From Rhodothermales bacterium (GTDB taxonomy: Bacteria; Bacteroidota; Rhodothermia; Rhodothermales; UBA10348): DNA of 64,000 nucleotides. Where the stretch lies: assembly GCA_028284865.1 (NCBI GenBank), contig JANQQV010000013.1, positions 33,677 to 97,676 on the forward strand, read 5' to 3'. The position numbers and the translations under genes were made by a program. Of the stretch, positions 15,613 through 25,112 are shown piece by piece. The notes below the pieces were generated by a model that saw nothing but the letters and a program-made list of their open reading frames with translations, was not told where the DNA came from and did no database searches. Numbering within the stretch: the stretch's first letter is position 1; each line of letters opens with the position of its first letter.

Positions 15613-17139
15613 TTAGCGCACCGGGATGGTGTCTACGCGGCGGAACTGGGCCAGACCTTCTTTCTTGCTGCCTTCCTGTGAGCGGCCCATGCCAGATGAC
15701 ATGATGCGGCTTGCAGGAACACCGGCGTCGATGTAGAACTGTTCGACAGCGCGTGCACGGTCTTCAGACAGTTCCTGAGGACGACGCTCGCCTGGGGATG
15801 CCCAGCCTTCAACGCGAACGTTGAGGTTCGGGCACTCGAGCAGGATGTCGAGGTTTTCCTGGAGAGCAGCGCGACCTTCGTCCGTGATGGCCGAAGAGTT
15901 GCGATCGAAGAATGCCGAGTTCATTTCCGTGATCTCACGGCAGATGGCAGCTTCGTACGGATCGACGGTGATCGTCATCGTGCGGCGGGTTACACCGGCG
16001 CAGTTCTCAACTTCGAGCGTGACGGTGTAGGTACCGGCTTCCTCGTAGGTGTGGCTCGGGTTCATGCCCGTTCCCGTGTTGCCATCGCCGAAGTCCCAAC
16101 GCCATTCTCCGTCAGTACCCGTTACGTTGGCAGAGAACGTGACAGACGTCTGCGTGTCAGGATTCATGTTCGAGGCACGCATCGACGTGATGGCAGCCGG
16201 GATGCATGGATCCTTGACCGACACCGTACACGTCATCGTGGACTCGAATTTGCCGTTGCCATTCGTTGCGCGAACACCAACTGTGTAGTCGCCAGCGCGA
16301 TCGAACGTGTGCGTAGCCGTCATTCCCTGTGCCGAAGAGCCATCACCGAACGTCCAGGAGTAGAGGACCGGCGTGGTGGCATCAGCATTGTGGGATGCGG
16401 TGAACGTAACCGGGCTGCCGGCGTCCACAACTTCTGCAGGGCAGATCATGTCGGTGAGTTCGACGGCTTTGACGCGCTTGAAGTTGAATTTGATACCCAT
16501 CGTATGGGAGCCCAACCAGTCAACACCGAAGTTGTCGTTGACGCTACCATCAGGGTGGCCATCCGGAGCCTGAGCATCAAGCTCAGTCTGCAGGAAGAAG
16601 GAGGTGCTTGGATTGACGTAGAAGTCGAGACCGAAACCAACCGTGGCTCCGAAGGCCATGTTGTCGGAGTCGGTTTCACAAGTGATGTTGTTGGCACAAG
16701 CGTTGGAGAAGACATATGTCTCACCCCAGCCAACGTTGACACCGGCCATCCAGTACGGAGCAATCTTGCCTTCTGTGAGCAATTTGCGACCAATCAGCTG
16801 AATGGCGTTACGCGTCGTCGGGTGGTCACGCGTGTCCGTCGGCACTTCAAAGTCGGTAATCTGCGTGTAGTTACCGGTTCTGAAAGCCAGACCAAGACTG
16901 TAGGTAGGCGAGAACTGGTATCCGATTTCCGCTCCCAGGTTGTACGGGAATTCGTCGAACATGTCGCCATCGAAGTTGAATGGCGAACGCTCGTTGTCAC
17001 CCATGTAGTAGGAAATCCCTACATGGGGCCGGATGTACACCGTTTCGGCGCCACGGTCAACCTGTGCCGCGGCCTGCTGAGCGGTAAAGCCCGCAAACGT
17101 CAGCGCGGTGAACAGGAAAAGCAGTACGAGTTTCTTCAT
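15613..17139 (-). CDS. OmpA-family outer membrane protein with two PKD domains
   Basis: This 508-residue protein has a signal peptide of about 25 residues (MKKLVLLFLFTALTFAGFTA...AAAQ). An N-terminal outer-membrane beta-barrel follows (about 30-205; VYIRPHVGISYYMGDN at its start and HTMGIKFNFKRV at its end). Two PKD domains come next (about 230-310 and 315-393), each with the signature 'W.FGDG....G....HTF/TYE.AG.YTV'. The C-terminal OmpA domain (about 400-505) binds peptidoglycan, with NLNVRVEGWASPGERRPQELSEDRA as its core, quoted here only to locate it, and AVEQFYIDAGVPASRI after it. It anchors the outer membrane to the wall, and the PKD domains extend into the periplasm. It stands alone with its own terminator, and AGAGGACCC before the ATG serves as the ribosome binding site. 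It is likely highly expressed. Confidence 0.9.
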   Translation of the reverse strand: MKKLVLLFLFTALTFAGFTAQQAAAQVDRGAETVYIRPHVGISYYMGDNERSPFNFDGDMFDEFPYNLGAEIGYQFSPTYSLGLAFRTGNYTQITDFEVPTDTRDHPTTRNAIQLIGRKLLTEGKIAPYWMAGVNVGWGETYVFSNACANNITCETDSDNMAFGATVGFGLDFYVNPSTSFFLQTELDAQAPDGHPDGSVNDNFGVDWLGSHTMGIKFNFKRVKAVELTDMICPAEVVDAGSPVTFTASHNADATTPVLYSWTFGDGSSAQGMTATHTFDRAGDYTVGVRATNGNGKFESTMTCTVSVKDPCIPAAITSMRASNMNPDTQTSVTFSANVTGTDGEWRWDFGDGNTGTGMNPSHTYEEAGTYTVTLEVENCAGVTRRTMTITVDPYEAAICREITEMNSAFFDRNSSAITDEGRAALQENLDILLECPNLNVRVEGWASPGERRPQELSEDRARAVEQFYIDAGVPASRIMSSGMGRSQEGSKKEGLAQFRRVDTIPVR

Positions 17140-17222
17140 TTGGGTCCTCTTTGAGACGGTTACGTCTTGGATAAACGGTACAAAATCGCCGATTAGTTAT
17201 CCAGTAGCGGCGGGTTTGAATT

Positions 17223-18503
<1,281 letters not shown>

Positions 18504-18586
18504 GGCTGTGGTGGTTTTGAGCAGCGTTCGGACGGGCGATGGAGCGGGGTGGGAAGGCTCGAGCGGACGCAGATGGAGCAATAAAT

Positions 18587-18594
18587 CAAAAGTA
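18587..18594 (-). promoter_or_regulatory. Candidate gltA promoter, Bacteroidota-type -7 box
   Basis: On the minus strand the sequence reads TACTTTTG, an exact fit to the TAnnTTTG -7 element used by the Bacteroidota housekeeping sigma factor. It lies about 85 bp upstream of the gltA ATG. The expected -33 TTG is not clear (TTTTC occurs at that distance). A hairpin (TGAAAAGG / CCTTTTCA, 18610-18634) lies just upstream. The rest of the 18504-18770 gap has no other support for a gene. Confidence 0.45.
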
Positions 18595-18770
18595 GTAGAT
18601 ATAGACGCTTGAAAAGGTGTTTTGAGCCTTTTCAGACCGATCTGCAACGAAAATTCGCCGACAGAGGCATGGTCGTTCCCGTTCTTGCCGGAGCCTCAGC
18701 ATCCTGCAGTGATGCCTCCCCGACCCGAATGGGACATTGTATGGCCCCTCAAAGCGTCGTCTACCGCACC

Positions 18771-19439
18771 ATGAATACACCCGAATCGCTCCTTCGCCTC
18801 AACGACACGATTGCGAATTTCCTGTTCGATGAGCCCTCTTCGGACGAGCTGTTCAATCCGTATTCGACCGAAAATCCGGAATTCGACCGGAAAGGCGCCG
18901 CGTCCATTCGCCAGGAAAACCTGCGACGTTACCTGACCGAACGAGACCGCATGCCCCGGTTATTCGTGTTGGCTGAGGCACCTGGCCCCTGGGGATGCCG
19001 ATTCACGGGTGTACCGATCACGAGCGAGGAGCAGTTGGTGGACCCCTCGTTTCCGCACGCCGGCAAGCAGGCCAGCAATCGCGACGTACCGCACAAGGAG
19101 TACAGTGCCTCTATCTACTGGCGGGTCCTGGCGCCGTACACGCAAGACCTGCTCACGTGGAATACAGTGCCGTTCCATCCATTCAAGCCAGGCAAGCCGA
19201 TGACCATCCGGACGCCACGGGTTTCGGAGATCAAGCGTTTCGCTCCGTTGCTGGACGAGATGATGACCATTCTCGATCCCAAGCGCATTGCGGCCATCGG
19301 GCGCAAGGCGGAGAAGGTGCTGGGGCTCATCGGGCGTGAGTGCACGTATGTTCGCCACCCTTCCCAGGGAGGAGCATTGTTGTTTGAGGAAGGCATGCGT
19401 ACCATCATTGCCGATATGGGTCTGACCCCTTCGGATTGA
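18771..19439 (+). CDS. Uracil-DNA glycosylase family protein
   Basis: This 222-residue protein starts at the ATG at 18771. ATGs at 18741 and 18609 extend into the promoter region and lack family similarity. The fold is indicated by 'LFVLAEAPGPWGCRFTGVPITSEEQL' (the GEAPG-type uracil/water-activating motif), 'NTVPFHPFKPGKPMTIRTP', 'IAAIGRKAEKVL' and the C-terminal 'VRHPSQGG' (the HPS-type intercalating loop). It should remove uracil, or related deaminated bases, from DNA. The four cysteines of an iron-sulfur family 4 enzyme are not present, so it belongs to another branch of the superfamily. It is followed 28 bp later by rarA, another genome-maintenance gene, and is likely co-transcribed. Confidence 0.82.
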   Translation: MNTPESLLRLNDTIANFLFDEPSSDELFNPYSTENPEFDRKGAASIRQENLRRYLTERDRMPRLFVLAEAPGPWGCRFTGVPITSEEQLVDPSFPHAGKQASNRDVPHKEYSASIYWRVLAPYTQDLLTWNTVPFHPFKPGKPMTIRTPRVSEIKRFAPLLDEMMTILDPKRIAAIGRKAEKVLGLIGRECTYVRHPSQGGALLFEEGMRTIIADMGLTPSD

Positions 19440-19467
19440 TTGTCCACTGACGTGCCGCCTTTGTGCG

Positions 19468-20865
19468 ATGTCTGATTCCGACCTGTTTGACGCTTCTGCT
19501 GATGCCTTCCGCTCGTCCCGCGCCCCGCTGGCCGATCGGATGCGTCCGCGCACGCTGGATGAGTACATCGGTCAGGATCACATCCTGGGTCCGGGGCGAC
19601 TGCTGCGTCGCTCGATCGAAGCCGACCGGCTGACTTCCGTCATCTTTTATGGGCCGCCGGGTACGGGCAAAACGACGCTCGCCCGCATCATCGCGAATAC
19701 TACCCGGTCCCATTTCCGGACCTTGAATGCGGTACTGGCGGGTGTCAAGGACATCCGGGCCGCCATCGCGGACGCCGAGTCCCGTCTGAAGCTGCACCAG
19801 CAGCGCACGATCCTCTTCATCGATGAGGTCCACCGATTCAACAAGGCACAGCAGGACGCGTTGCTGCCGCATGTCGAGAATGGCACGGTGACGTTCATCG
19901 GAGCCACGACTGAGAATCCGTACTTCGAGGTCATCAAGGCGCTTGTGTCCCGCTCGCGGATCTTCGAGCTGAAAAGCCTGACAGAGGATGACTTGCGCCG
20001 GGTCGCCGAATTCGCGCTGGCCAATGAAGAGCGCGGCTACGGCCGGCGTTCGGTATCGGTCGATCGCGACGCCTTGAATCACCTGGTGTCCACGGCCAAC
20101 GGGGATGCGCGTTCACTTCTGAATGCACTCGAACTTGCCGTCGAAACGACCCCGGAAGGGGAGACGATTTCGCTCGAAGTCGCCGAAGAGAGCATCCAGA
20201 AACGCGCCGTGCTCTACGACAAGGAGGGCGATGCGCACTACGACACGATCAGCGCCTTCATCAAGAGCCTGCGCGGCTCGGATCCGGATGCGTCGATGTA
20301 CTGGATGGGAAGGATGCTCTACGCGGGCGAGGACCCCCGCTTCATCATCCGTCGCATGCTGATTTTCGCGGCTGAGGACATCGGGCTTGCCGACCCGCGG
20401 GCCCTGCAGGTCGCCACATCGTGTGCTCAGGCTTTCGAATGGGTTGGCCTTCCCGAGGGGCGATTCCATCTGGCGCAGTGCTGCCTCTACCTGGCCACGG
20501 CGCCCAAGAGCAACACGACCTACACGTTTTTCGACGCGCTCAAGTATGTCGAGCAAGAGCAGAGCGGCGAAGTCCCGAATCACCTGAAGGACGGCAATCG
20601 GGATGCCGAGGGATTGGGACACGGCAAAGGGTATCTCTATCCGCACGCCTACCACAATCACTACATCCCGCAGCAATACCTGCCGGACGAGATGCAAGGC
20701 GTCTACTTCTACGAGCCCAGCGACGTCGGGTACGAGCGCACGATCAAGGAAAGGCTCGATTACTGGCGAAGTCGCGACGAGGAAACCGACCTCAAGCGGC
20801 GTCTCGAACGATACGCGGATGACGAGAAGGGCGAAGAGGGAAGCACTTCTTCCGAAGATGCCTAA
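19468..20865 (+). CDS. rarA: Replication-associated recombination protein RarA (MgsA)
   Basis: This 465-residue AAA+ ATPase acts at stalled replication forks with SSB and clamp-loader-like activity. The N terminus carries 'PLADRMRPRTLDEYIGQDHILGPG'. Walker A is GPPGTGKTTLA, Walker B is 'LFIDEVHRFNKAQQD', sensor 1 is 'GATTENPYFEVIKALVSRS', and the C-terminal tetramerisation part contains 'HYDTISAFIKSLRGSDPDASMYW' (located at about residue 255) and 'RRMLIFAAEDIGLADPRAL'. Length and motif order are normal for the family. It sits between the uracil-DNA glycosylase gene and the TRAP transporter genes on the same strand. Confidence 0.95.
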   Translation: MSDSDLFDASADAFRSSRAPLADRMRPRTLDEYIGQDHILGPGRLLRRSIEADRLTSVIFYGPPGTGKTTLARIIANTTRSHFRTLNAVLAGVKDIRAAIADAESRLKLHQQRTILFIDEVHRFNKAQQDALLPHVENGTVTFIGATTENPYFEVIKALVSRSRIFELKSLTEDDLRRVAEFALANEERGYGRRSVSVDRDALNHLVSTANGDARSLLNALELAVETTPEGETISLEVAEESIQKRAVLYDKEGDAHYDTISAFIKSLRGSDPDASMYWMGRMLYAGEDPRFIIRRMLIFAAEDIGLADPRALQVATSCAQAFEWVGLPEGRFHLAQCCLYLATAPKSNTTYTFFDALKYVEQEQSGEVPNHLKDGNRDAEGLGHGKGYLYPHAYHNHYIPQQYLPDEMQGVYFYEPSDVGYERTIKERLDYWRSRDEETDLKRRLERYADDEKGEEGSTSSEDA

Positions 20866-20900
20866 ATTCGCCCGGCTCACTGACGACACTCCCGCCCCGC

Positions 20901-21494
20901 ATGCAACGCCTGCTTCACATCGCTGATGTCATCGACCGGATCCAGGATCGGATCGGGAGCTGGCTGTACTGGCTGACACTGGTGATGGTCGTGATCGGGG
21001 CCTACAACGCCATCGTCCGCTACCTGGACAAGTACACCGGGATGACGCTGAGCTCGAACACGTACCTAGAAATGCAGTGGTACTTGTTCGCGATCCTCTT
21101 TCTGGTCGGCGCGGCGTACACATTGAAGCATGACGCCCACGTGCGCGTCGACATTTTGTACACCCGCCTTGGAGAGAAGGGCAAGGCCTGGATCAATCTG
21201 CTGGGTACGGTCCTCTTCCTGTTTCCCTTCTGCATCCTCATGCTCTGGGTTTCCTGGCCTGCCGTGGCCAACTCCTGGGCCGTCATGGAGATGTCGCCCG
21301 ACCCGGGCGGACTGCCGCGCTACCCCATCAAGACCGTCATCCCGATCGCTTTCTTGCTGGTGATGGTGCAAGGGATTTCGATGACCATTCGTGCAGTTGC
21401 GACGCTGAAGGGCTTCGAAATGGAGCCCATTGCGCCCCCTGCGTTGGGTGATATGCCGAATGCAGATGCGTCTGACACGACGGAGGGGGGCTGA
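20901..21494 (+). CDS. dctQ: TRAP transporter small permease, DctQ family
   Basis: This 197-residue inner-membrane protein has four predicted helices. The family signature is 'EMQWYLFAILFLVGAAYTLKHDAHVRVDILY'-type, of which 'WYLFAILFLVGAAYTLK' and 'HVRVDIL' are clearly readable (about residues 54-90), followed by 'GTVLFLFPFCILMLWVSW' and 'PIKTVIPIAFLLVMVQG'. DctQ pairs with the large permease DctM to move organic acids or sialic acid-like solutes using a sodium gradient. The cytoplasmic tail after the last helix is short and acidic. Its stop shares one base with the dctM start (TGATG), so the two are translationally coupled. No solute-binding protein gene is next to it. Confidence 0.9.
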   Translation: MQRLLHIADVIDRIQDRIGSWLYWLTLVMVVIGAYNAIVRYLDKYTGMTLSSNTYLEMQWYLFAILFLVGAAYTLKHDAHVRVDILYTRLGEKGKAWINLLGTVLFLFPFCILMLWVSWPAVANSWAVMEMSPDPGGLPRYPIKTVIPIAFLLVMVQGISMTIRAVATLKGFEMEPIAPPALGDMPNADASDTTEGG

Positions 21495-22813
21495 TGGACG
21501 CTGAGTGGCTCGCACCGTTGATGTTCGTCGGGGCTTTGATCCTGATTTTCACAGGATACCCCGTGGCGCTGGCTCTCGGCGGAACGGCGCTGGTCTTTGC
21601 TTTTGTTGGTGTCGAATTGGGCATGTTCGACTGGCATCTCCTTCTGGCGATGCCGGATCGCACGTTCGGCATCATGTCGAACTTCGTCCTGCTAGCCGTC
21701 CCGTTCTTCATTTTCATGGGAACGATGCTGGAAAAATCCCGATTGGCGGAAGATCTGCTCACGACCGTGGGTCAGGTATTCGGACCGGTGAGGGGTGGAC
21801 TGGCGCTGGCCGTGGTATTCGTGGGTGCATTGCTCGCTGCGGCGACCGGAGTTGTTGGCGCTAGCGTCGTTGCCATGGGTTTGATTTCGCTGCCCGTCAT
21901 GATGCGATACGGGTATTCGAAGGAGCTGTCGGTAGGGGTGATCACTGCCTCAGGCACGCTCGGTCAGATCATTCCCCCCTCAGTGGTCCTGATTGTCCTG
22001 GCCGATCAGATGGGTATATCCGTCGGCGATCTGTTCATGGGCGCCCTGGTCCCGGGTGTGATGCTGGCCGGGATGTATGCGCTGTATGCGGGCGGGGTCG
22101 CGTTCTTTCAGCCGTGGAAAGCACCTGCATTGCCCGAGGAGACGCTGGACATCGAGCGCCGCGAACTGGTCAAGCGTGTTCTCCTGGTCTTGATGCCACC
22201 GCTCGTACTGATCCTGCTTGTTCTCGGATCCATTTTCTCGGGTTTGGCGACGCCAACCGAAGCGGGCGCGCTGGGTGCTCTGGGGGCAATCGGATTGGCG
22301 GCAGCCAATCGCCGGCTTACGTGGAAGGCTCTCCGTGAGACGATGGACAACACCACGAAACTGACGGCGATGGTGCTGTTCCTGCTCATCGGGTCCACGG
22401 CCTTCGCCCTCGTCTTCCGCGGACTCAATGGGGACCTCTGGATTGAGCATCTACTGACGAACCTGCCTGGCGGCGTGATTGGACTGTTGATCGTGGCCAA
22501 CCTGGCCGTCTTCATCCTGGGCTTTTTCATCGACTTCTTCGAGATCGCATTCATCGTGATCCCGCTCTTGGTCCCGGCCGCATCGCTGCTCGGCGTAGAT
22601 CTGGTCTGGTTCGGCGTGATGCTGGGCATGAACCTGCAGATGTCGTTCCTCACGCCGCCCTTTGGATTCGCGTTGTTCTATCTGCGCGGTGTGGCGCCGC
22701 CCGAAATCAAGACGAGCGAGATCTATCGGGGAGCGATACCCTTCATCGCGATCCAGGCCATCGGTCTGCTCGTGATCATCCTGTGGCCGGAGCTTGTCAC
22801 GTGGGCTCTTTGA
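21494..22813 (+). CDS. dctM: TRAP transporter large permease, DctM family
   Basis: This 439-residue polytopic protein has about 12 hydrophobic segments. Family motifs include 'VPFFIFMGTMLEKSRLAEDLL', 'ASGTLGQIIPPSVVLIVLADQ', 'SGLATPTEAGALGALGAIGLA' and the C-terminal 'LTPPFGFALFYLRGVAPPEI'. It forms the ion-coupled translocation channel with DctQ. The gene ends 158 bp before the converging PPC-hydrolase gene, and no dctP gene is present in the window, so substrate specificity cannot be inferred. The gap 22814-22971 shows only short GC-rich dyads (for example GCGGG/CCCGC at about 22928-22939). Confidence 0.93.
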   Translation: MDAEWLAPLMFVGALILIFTGYPVALALGGTALVFAFVGVELGMFDWHLLLAMPDRTFGIMSNFVLLAVPFFIFMGTMLEKSRLAEDLLTTVGQVFGPVRGGLALAVVFVGALLAAATGVVGASVVAMGLISLPVMMRYGYSKELSVGVITASGTLGQIIPPSVVLIVLADQMGISVGDLFMGALVPGVMLAGMYALYAGGVAFFQPWKAPALPEETLDIERRELVKRVLLVLMPPLVLILLVLGSIFSGLATPTEAGALGALGAIGLAAANRRLTWKALRETMDNTTKLTAMVLFLLIGSTAFALVFRGLNGDLWIEHLLTNLPGGVIGLLIVANLAVFILGFFIDFFEIAFIVIPLLVPAASLLGVDLVWFGVMLGMNLQMSFLTPPFGFALFYLRGVAPPEIKTSEIYRGAIPFIAIQAIGLLVIILWPELVTWAL

Positions 22814-22971
22814 CGCTCAGCCCTCTCTCACTAAGCACGCTTCGCGTGAATCGTTCGAGAGGCCCGCGCGTCAATTCTGTTCACAGGACCCCCGGTCCCC
22901 GAGTCGCGCCATCCATGTCTTGTTGGTCGCGGGTCCCCGCAACGGCACATCTCAGATGTATCTCGGGCCGA

Positions 22972-24954
22972 CTACCAGTCCACGCGCTTGAACCAGACGC
23001 CGCGCGTGCGGCCATTGCCGGCTGCAAATCCGGTCACCGTACCGTCCGGAGCGCGTTCAAACTCAATCTGTCCGACGAACCACTGACCGCCTGCAAACTG
23101 TTCTTCAGTCGTATGGGTGATCGGGAACGCATCGATCCAGCGATGATGCGCGCGCAGCGTCCCTTCGTCGTCCACCTTGAGCGTGTACAAGGTCTCCAGC
23201 TCCGCCGACCAGTAGCGTCCCTCGTACTGGGTCAGATCCGGCCCTTCTTCTGGCACTTCGATCTTCTCCATCGGAGAGTTGGGTCCCTGGTGGTGAGTAC
23301 CCCGCTTGACCGAGCCGTCTTCCTCGTAGTGGAAGGTCACCGAAGCATTCGGTACTCCGATGAACTGGAACGTTGAATCCGATGTGGGCCGAACCTCAAA
23401 CCGTGGCTGATTGGTCGCCTGTGCGTATAGCGTTCCGTCTTCGACCGTGTATTCAATCTGGAGAGGAGCGCCGATGAACTGGTACAATCCGGTGATTGCT
23501 TCCAGCTGCTCCGCGGTCGGCATGGTAGCCGCTGAATCCGCGACGACCTCTTCCTCAGCATCACTTTCGTCCTGCTCAAGGTGCTCTTCGAACCACGCTT
23601 CCGCGATGTCCGTCCACATGCCGTTCGAATAGCCGGGGTTGGCGCTTGAAATGAACATGCCGCTCTCGATGTCCGGGAAATAGCCGAACCAGGTCCGGTG
23701 AGCCGTTTCGCCGCCCGTATGGGTCCACAAGCGTTGACCGCGCCATTCGGTGACGCCCAGTCCAAGGGCGTAACCCGTCGTATCGCCACTGGCGAGGATG
23801 CCGCGAGTGGTCATGGCGTCGATGGCCGCCTGACCACCGACTGTCATGTCGCGGTAATTGAGCATCCATTTGGTGATGTCCTGAGCCGTTGTGTTCACGC
23901 TGGAAGCTCCGTATGCCTCAGCAAAGTCGATGACTGCTCGGTACCCACCGTGTTCACTTGGCGCGTAGCCCTGGCTCGCATTCGGAATCACTTGGCCAAT
24001 CTCTGTTTTGACCGTCGTGTCCTTCATGCCCAACGGTTGGAAGACACGCGTTTCCATGAAGGTCTTCCAGTCCTCGCCCGATACCTCTTCAACGGCGCGC
24101 GCGAGCAGCATGAACGTCGTGTTGTTGTAGTTGTATTCCGCGCCGGGCTCATTCTGCAGCTGGATCTGACGATTGAAAACCTCCTGCGGCTCTTCGTTGC
24201 GCATCGCATCTGCGAACGTCTTGCCGGCCATGGGCAGGAAGTTCAGGATCTCCCGCATCCCGGTTGTGTGGTTTAGCATCTGGCGAAGGGTGATCGTGCC
24301 GTCAGGCCCCTTCAGGTCGGTGAGATAGGTCCGGATATCCGCATCGAGGTCCATTTTGCCTTCGTTGACCATGAGCATCACGGCCATCGCCGTGAACTGC
24401 TTCGAAACTGAAGCGATACTCATGCCGGTCTCATCCGTCATGGGGATGTCATGAGTCAGGTTCGCCATCCCGTAGCCCTTTGCAAAGGCGACTTTGCCGT
24501 TTTCGACAATCGAAATAACCGCGCCCGGAACGTCATCGGCCGAGAATGGGGTCATCATCTGGTCGACCAGCTTCCGCGGGTTCGTTTCCCGAGGCTCGGC
24601 AGCGATGAGGACCATCTCGTAGTCACCTTCAGCCCCTTCAAAAGAGGTTACCTCGATGCGGAATCGCCCGTCCATTTCAGGTGAGAACTGGAACGGCTCA
24701 GGTCCGCGAGCCGGGCTATCAAACTCCTGAACCTCTTCGCCCGCCGGGTCGAAAATGGTCACAACCACATCCACCGTGAGCTGATCGGCATAGCCGTAGA
24801 GGTAGTAATCCTCTTCGGCGTCAAACGTGTAGATATCCTTCGACTCAGCCGTCAGTGAGCCGCTGATCCGGTCACCCGGTTTGAGATGCTGTTGGGCAGA
24901 AGCGGGGAGGGCGACGAGCAGCATTGCGGCTGCCAGGAATAGGCGGGAAGTCAT
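22972..24954 (-). CDS. Secreted serine hydrolase with N-terminal PPC domain
   Basis: This 660-residue protein starts at the ATG ending at 24954 (signal peptide MTSRLFLAAAMLLVALPASA-QQ). Residues about 22-118 form a pre-peptidase C-terminal-like (PPC) beta-sandwich: 'LKPGDRISGSLTAESKDIYTF', 'VDVVVTIFDPAG' and 'GRFRIEVTSFEGAEGDYEMVL'. The catalytic beta-lactamase/PBP-like domain (about 125-480) has SxxK as SVSK (S182-K185), a Tyr motif in YNYNNTTFMLLARA and a third box WTHTGGETAHRTW. The C-terminal part (about 510-655) resembles the beta-sandwich common in these hydrolases. It probably acts as a periplasmic or secreted peptidase or esterase. An N-terminal PPC domain is less common than a C-terminal one. 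It is monocistronic and converges with dctM. Confidence 0.87.
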   Translation of the reverse strand: MTSRLFLAAAMLLVALPASAQQHLKPGDRISGSLTAESKDIYTFDAEEDYYLYGYADQLTVDVVVTIFDPAGEEVQEFDSPARGPEPFQFSPEMDGRFRIEVTSFEGAEGDYEMVLIAAEPRETNPRKLVDQMMTPFSADDVPGAVISIVENGKVAFAKGYGMANLTHDIPMTDETGMSIASVSKQFTAMAVMLMVNEGKMDLDADIRTYLTDLKGPDGTITLRQMLNHTTGMREILNFLPMAGKTFADAMRNEEPQEVFNRQIQLQNEPGAEYNYNNTTFMLLARAVEEVSGEDWKTFMETRVFQPLGMKDTTVKTEIGQVIPNASQGYAPSEHGGYRAVIDFAEAYGASSVNTTAQDITKWMLNYRDMTVGGQAAIDAMTTRGILASGDTTGYALGLGVTEWRGQRLWTHTGGETAHRTWFGYFPDIESGMFISSANPGYSNGMWTDIAEAWFEEHLEQDESDAEEEVVADSAATMPTAEQLEAITGLYQFIGAPLQIEYTVEDGTLYAQATNQPRFEVRPTSDSTFQFIGVPNASVTFHYEEDGSVKRGTHHQGPNSPMEKIEVPEEGPDLTQYEGRYWSAELETLYTLKVDDEGTLRAHHRWIDAFPITHTTEEQFAGGQWFVGQIEFERAPDGTVTGFAAGNGRTRGVWFKRVDW

Positions 24955-25112
24955 GGCCTTGGGACAGGTAGATGGGAGGATCACTCAATGTAGCTCGTTC
25001 ACGGATGCCGATGCCAGTGGGTTACGATTGGGGTGATTTCCGGTTGGACCGGTGAGCCAGTCCTGTTCGGAATGTCGTATTGTTGGAAAGTGCCCCCATT
25101 CCATTGCGACAC

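Noticed and set aside
18504..18647. Upstream extension of the citrate synthase frame to 18647.
   Set aside because: The extra 48 residues are not citrate-synthase-like and overlap the TAnnTTTG promoter and hairpin.
22814..22971. A possible gene or RNA between dctM and the PPC hydrolase.
   Set aside because: Only short GC-rich dyads and no start with a ribosome binding site were seen, and I could not fold a tRNA.
25080..25112. TTG start at 25080 for the giant kinase.
   Set aside because: The ATG at 25113 fits the first shared coiled helix. TTG remains possible but adds only 11 residues without homology.
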